Source: Metridium senile
Lineage: Eukaryota; Cnidaria; Anthozoa; Actiniaria; Metridiidae
NCBI GenBank assembly: GCA_949775045.1
Contig: OX459097.1
Span: 5,347,185 to 5,411,184 of the forward strand
Direction of reading: 5' to 3'
DNA: 64,000 nt
In this document: positions 62,501 to 64,000 of the stretch, one piece after another
How positions within the stretch are numbered: position 1 is the first letter of the stretch
How the letters are laid out: every line of letters begins with the position of its first letter
Notes under the pieces: model-generated
What the model saw: only the letters and a program-made list of their open reading frames with translations
Told to the model about the DNA's origin: nothing
Databases searched by the model: none
Made by a program: the position numbers and the translations under genes

Positions 62501-64000
62501 ATGGTATTGAAATGCACTATTCAGTAGGCGGTATTCGGTATTCAAATTATTTTGAAATAGCTAAAAATAGGTGAGCGTAGTGTTTAAAAGTTTAATTTGA
62601 CAACCATTTAAACAATAGATTTGTTAATTTTCTTTTTTCTAATAACAATGGTTGGTTGGCAAAACCAAAACAAAATATGTCACTGTACGTCCACCTATAG
62701 TGAGGGTCCTGAAGGGGTAAGTTGGCCTTATTTTTGACTGGGAAAATGGGATTGGATGCACTAATAATGGGATTTACAAATAAAAGAACAATAGAAAATG
62801 GGAATGGGATTGAAAACTTGAGCAAACCTGATGGGATTTTTGACTGGGATTTGGTCCAAATATAAACTATAAACTAAGTCGTTCTGGTGTTGTCACGCAA
62901 CACATGATAGTAAAAAGGCTGCGAGGAGGAATGCAATTTAGATCTAGATAGAGTTGTAAAAATATAAGTTCGATCAGTTTAAGAAAGAAAAATTCCCTGA
63001 CAATTTCAACAGTAGATTCTTACTCTGTAAACTTGTGCACTGCAGGAGAGGAAGCATTGAGGTAAGGGATTGACGAGATCTTAACATATTGACTGTATAG
63101 CTGAAAGAGAACAAAAGTAAATGAATAAATGAATGGATGAATGAATGAATGAATAGATGGATGAATGAATGCATGCATGCATGCATGCAGATATGAATGG
63201 ACGTGTGAATAAATGAAAAAACGAAGGTTGAATGAATAAATGAATGGATAAATGACATATCAATTTAATTTTTTGTTAACGTTCGTTTTTGTTGCTATTA
63301 TATTTTTTTATTGAGATGCTGTATTCATACTTTATTTTGTAAATTCCTTTGTATTTTACTACTTCAACAAATATGGGTGGTTATACTGTATATGCAAGAG
63401 CGCATGAAGAAGGACAATTACTTTGTTTATAGGAGAAACGTACATTGATATGGAAAGCATGAATGAATGAATGAATGAATGAATGAATGAATGAATGAAT
63501 GAATGAATGAATGAATGAATGAATGAATGAATGAATGAATGAATGAATGAACGAATGATTTTGCTCTACAAGCATGCAACACAAATGCAAGCCACTTACC
63601 TTTCGTAGCGCAAGACCAAAAGCGAAGTAGAATATACAGAAAAGTAGTAAAAACTTGCTCACATCGGCACACATCTGAACCAGTGATAGATGCAATGGTC
63701 CAATAGTCGAGTTCACTTGTAAAGCATTGGAGATATGTAGAAAACTCAGAATAAAAGCGAGCGAGTAGAACGTATTGGACAAAAGAAGGCACTTGAAAGC
63801 CCAATCCTTCGAAATCTTACCAAAAACATCTGAGAAATAGCTTTCATGGGCTGGGCCATTAGAACCATGACTATTGTGGATTGCACCGTGTCCCATAAAC
63901 CACAGGATACCCGCCAGCACAAACAGGATCAACATTACTATGGTAACGATGTTCCACCATTGGGAGAAGTACCGCTGACCACCTTGACGGAAGTATTCTT
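59497..64000 (-). CDS. TRPC-type transient receptor potential channel, 3' half (gene continues off right edge)
   Basis: Plasma-membrane non-selective cation channel of the canonical TRP family. Minus-strand exons: 64000-63600 (enters from outside), 63100-63024, 61915-61717, 60541-60383 and, less surely, 59594-59497. Phases agree at each junction (0, 2, 0, 0). The window begins at EYFRQGGQRYFSQWWN before a helix (VMLILFVLAGILWFMGH). Then come FYSLAFILSFLHISNALQ, the TRPC signature STIGPLHLSLVQMCADVSKF, S5 (LLLFCIFYFAFGLALRK), the pore exon VSSGFGDLFWALFD, S6 (LVALNMLIAMMADSFQKVA) and the TRP-box exon DDADIQWKFSRTRMWMQYV with PPPFNLLPNW. The family's EWKFAR box reads QWKFSR. The ankyrin repeats and the 5' end are outside. 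Confidence 0.9.
60383..60541 (-). CDS. TRPC exon with TRP box
   Basis: 53 codons between acceptor TTTCCCAG and donor GTATCG, phase 0 on both sides. Encodes DDADIQWKFSRTRMWMQYVD, then KGSDVPPPFNLLPNWKAIVS and a Lys-rich end. It aligns with the post-S6 TRP domain of TRPC channels. Its first bases and its acceptor are duplicated at 60630-60669. Confidence 0.9.
60536..61500. repeat. (ATC)n-rich minisatellite region in a TRPC intron
   Basis: Nearly 1 kb of CATCATC/TATCATC-type sequence with longer duplications: a block of about 180 bp with ATTGCATTCATGTTTATTAT and GTCATAACCATGTTAAACTT occurs at about 60760-60940 and again at about 61080-61265, and CAATTATCGTTATCATGACC occurs twice near 61272 and 61385. 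The minus-strand Asp-rich frames are repeat by-products. Confidence 0.88.
61501..61636. mobile_element. Inverted-repeat element in a TRPC intron
   Basis: GAAGGCATTTAACCTGTGAA and TTCACGGGTTAAATGACTTC are inverted ends. The interior (AAAGTGTGATAGTCAAATAG) is similar to sequence at about 45023-45062 in RABL6 intron 4. Confidence 0.7.
61717..61915 (-). CDS. TRPC pore and S6 exon
   Basis: 199 bp, acceptor TTCTTTCAG, donor GTAAAT. Encodes VSSGFGDLFWALFDKTDLDV, a hydrophilic outer-vestibule stretch and VTGEILFGVYNIAAILVALN with MLIAMMADSF. FGDLFWALF and LNMLIAMM are hallmark TRPC pore/S6 motifs. Confidence 0.93.
61992..62197. mobile_element. MITE with ATAGAC...AATCGGCTAA termini in a TRPC intron
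   Basis: ATAGACATAATCGGCTAACG and TTGCTATGTACGTTTCCACC are mirrored at the right end. The inner ACGTTTCCACCCAATTCA is tandemly doubled on the left only. 206 bp. Confidence 0.82.
62336..62476. mobile_element. TA-flanked MITE (family M3, copy 2) in a TRPC intron
   Basis: GAGTACAAACACTAAAAGTG and the exact inverse at the right end, TA on each side, 141 bp. It differs from 34931-35071 at only a few bases. Confidence 0.87.
63024..63100 (-). CDS. TRPC S5-pore linker exon
   Basis: 77 bp between acceptor CTCTTTCAG and donor GTAAGA. Encodes LYSQYVKISSIPYLNASSPA then VHKFTE, following ...LALRK and preceding VSSGFGDLFW. NAS is a possible glycosylation site in the extracellular turret. Confidence 0.85.
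63119..63250. repeat. (GAAT)n degenerate repeat
   Basis: GAATGAATGAATGAATAGAT then GCATGCATGCATGCATGCAG and further GAATAAATGAATGGAT. Lies just upstream (in gene orientation) of the 63024-63100 TRPC exon. Confidence 0.8.
63459..63555. repeat. (GAAT)n microsatellite directly after a TRPC exon
   Basis: About 23 perfect GAAT units, 45 bp beyond the donor of the 63600-64000 exon. Unspliced read-through on the minus strand would add His-Ser-Phe-Ile repeats. Confidence 0.92.

Noticed and set aside
63381..63580. His-Ser-Phe-Ile repeats at the end of a TRPC-containing frame
   Set aside because: Intronic read-through of the (GAAT)n microsatellite beyond the donor at 63599; not part of the channel.

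Overview
This is a piece of an animal nuclear genome, AT-rich, with intron-split genes (GT-AG introns) and dense in microsatellites, minisatellites and short inverted-repeat transposons. All six recognisable genes are metazoan. The channel sequences are clearly diverged from bilaterian ones, and the repeat style resembles anthozoan cnidarians (sea anemones, corals). The phylum is an inference; the sequence does not prove it. No bacterial, organellar or viral gene was seen.

Layout. (1) 457-15061, minus strand: the 5' part of a Cav2-type voltage-gated calcium channel alpha-1 gene. Three exons at 14252-15061 encode the N-terminus to S3 of repeat I. After a 13.5 kb intron come two tandem alternative exons for the S3-S4 paddle and S4 (606-709 and 457-563). 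The rest of the gene lies off the left edge. (2) 15062-25815: about 10 kb without a recognisable intact gene, holding satellites, several MITEs and a histone-H2B-like fragment. (3) 25816-33421, plus: an 11-exon SOHLH2-like bHLH transcription factor. (4) 35743-37146, minus: sulfiredoxin, two exons. (5) 37.6-39.3 kb, plus: a 5'-truncated LINE with an intact reverse-transcriptase frame. (6) 39563-41086, minus: DPM2, four exons, arranged head to head with (7) 41945-56461, plus: RABL6, 17 exons, whose introns hold many MITEs and tRNA-related repeats. (8) 56.5-59.1 kb: a 126-bp minisatellite and other repeats. (9) 59497-64000, minus: the 3' half of a TRPC-type channel gene (before S3 to past the TRP box), whose 5' exons lie off the right edge.

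The genes do not form a pathway. The two channels are membrane calcium/cation conductances, DPM2 is an ER glycosylation subunit, RABL6 a small-GTPase-like protein, sulfiredoxin a peroxiredoxin repair enzyme, and the SOHLH2-like gene a germline-type regulator. Exon boundaries were derived by hand from splice sites, phase continuity and family similarity. For DPM2, sulfiredoxin, RABL6 and the SOHLH2-like gene every junction keeps frame and the full reading frame closes.

The most notable observation is the pair of Cav2 S4 exons. Over 21 shared codons they differ at 12, all synonymous, while the upstream S3-S4 segment differs in sequence and length. The 42-nt gap and the phases make joint inclusion unworkable, which is the signature of mutually exclusive splicing that tunes a voltage sensor.
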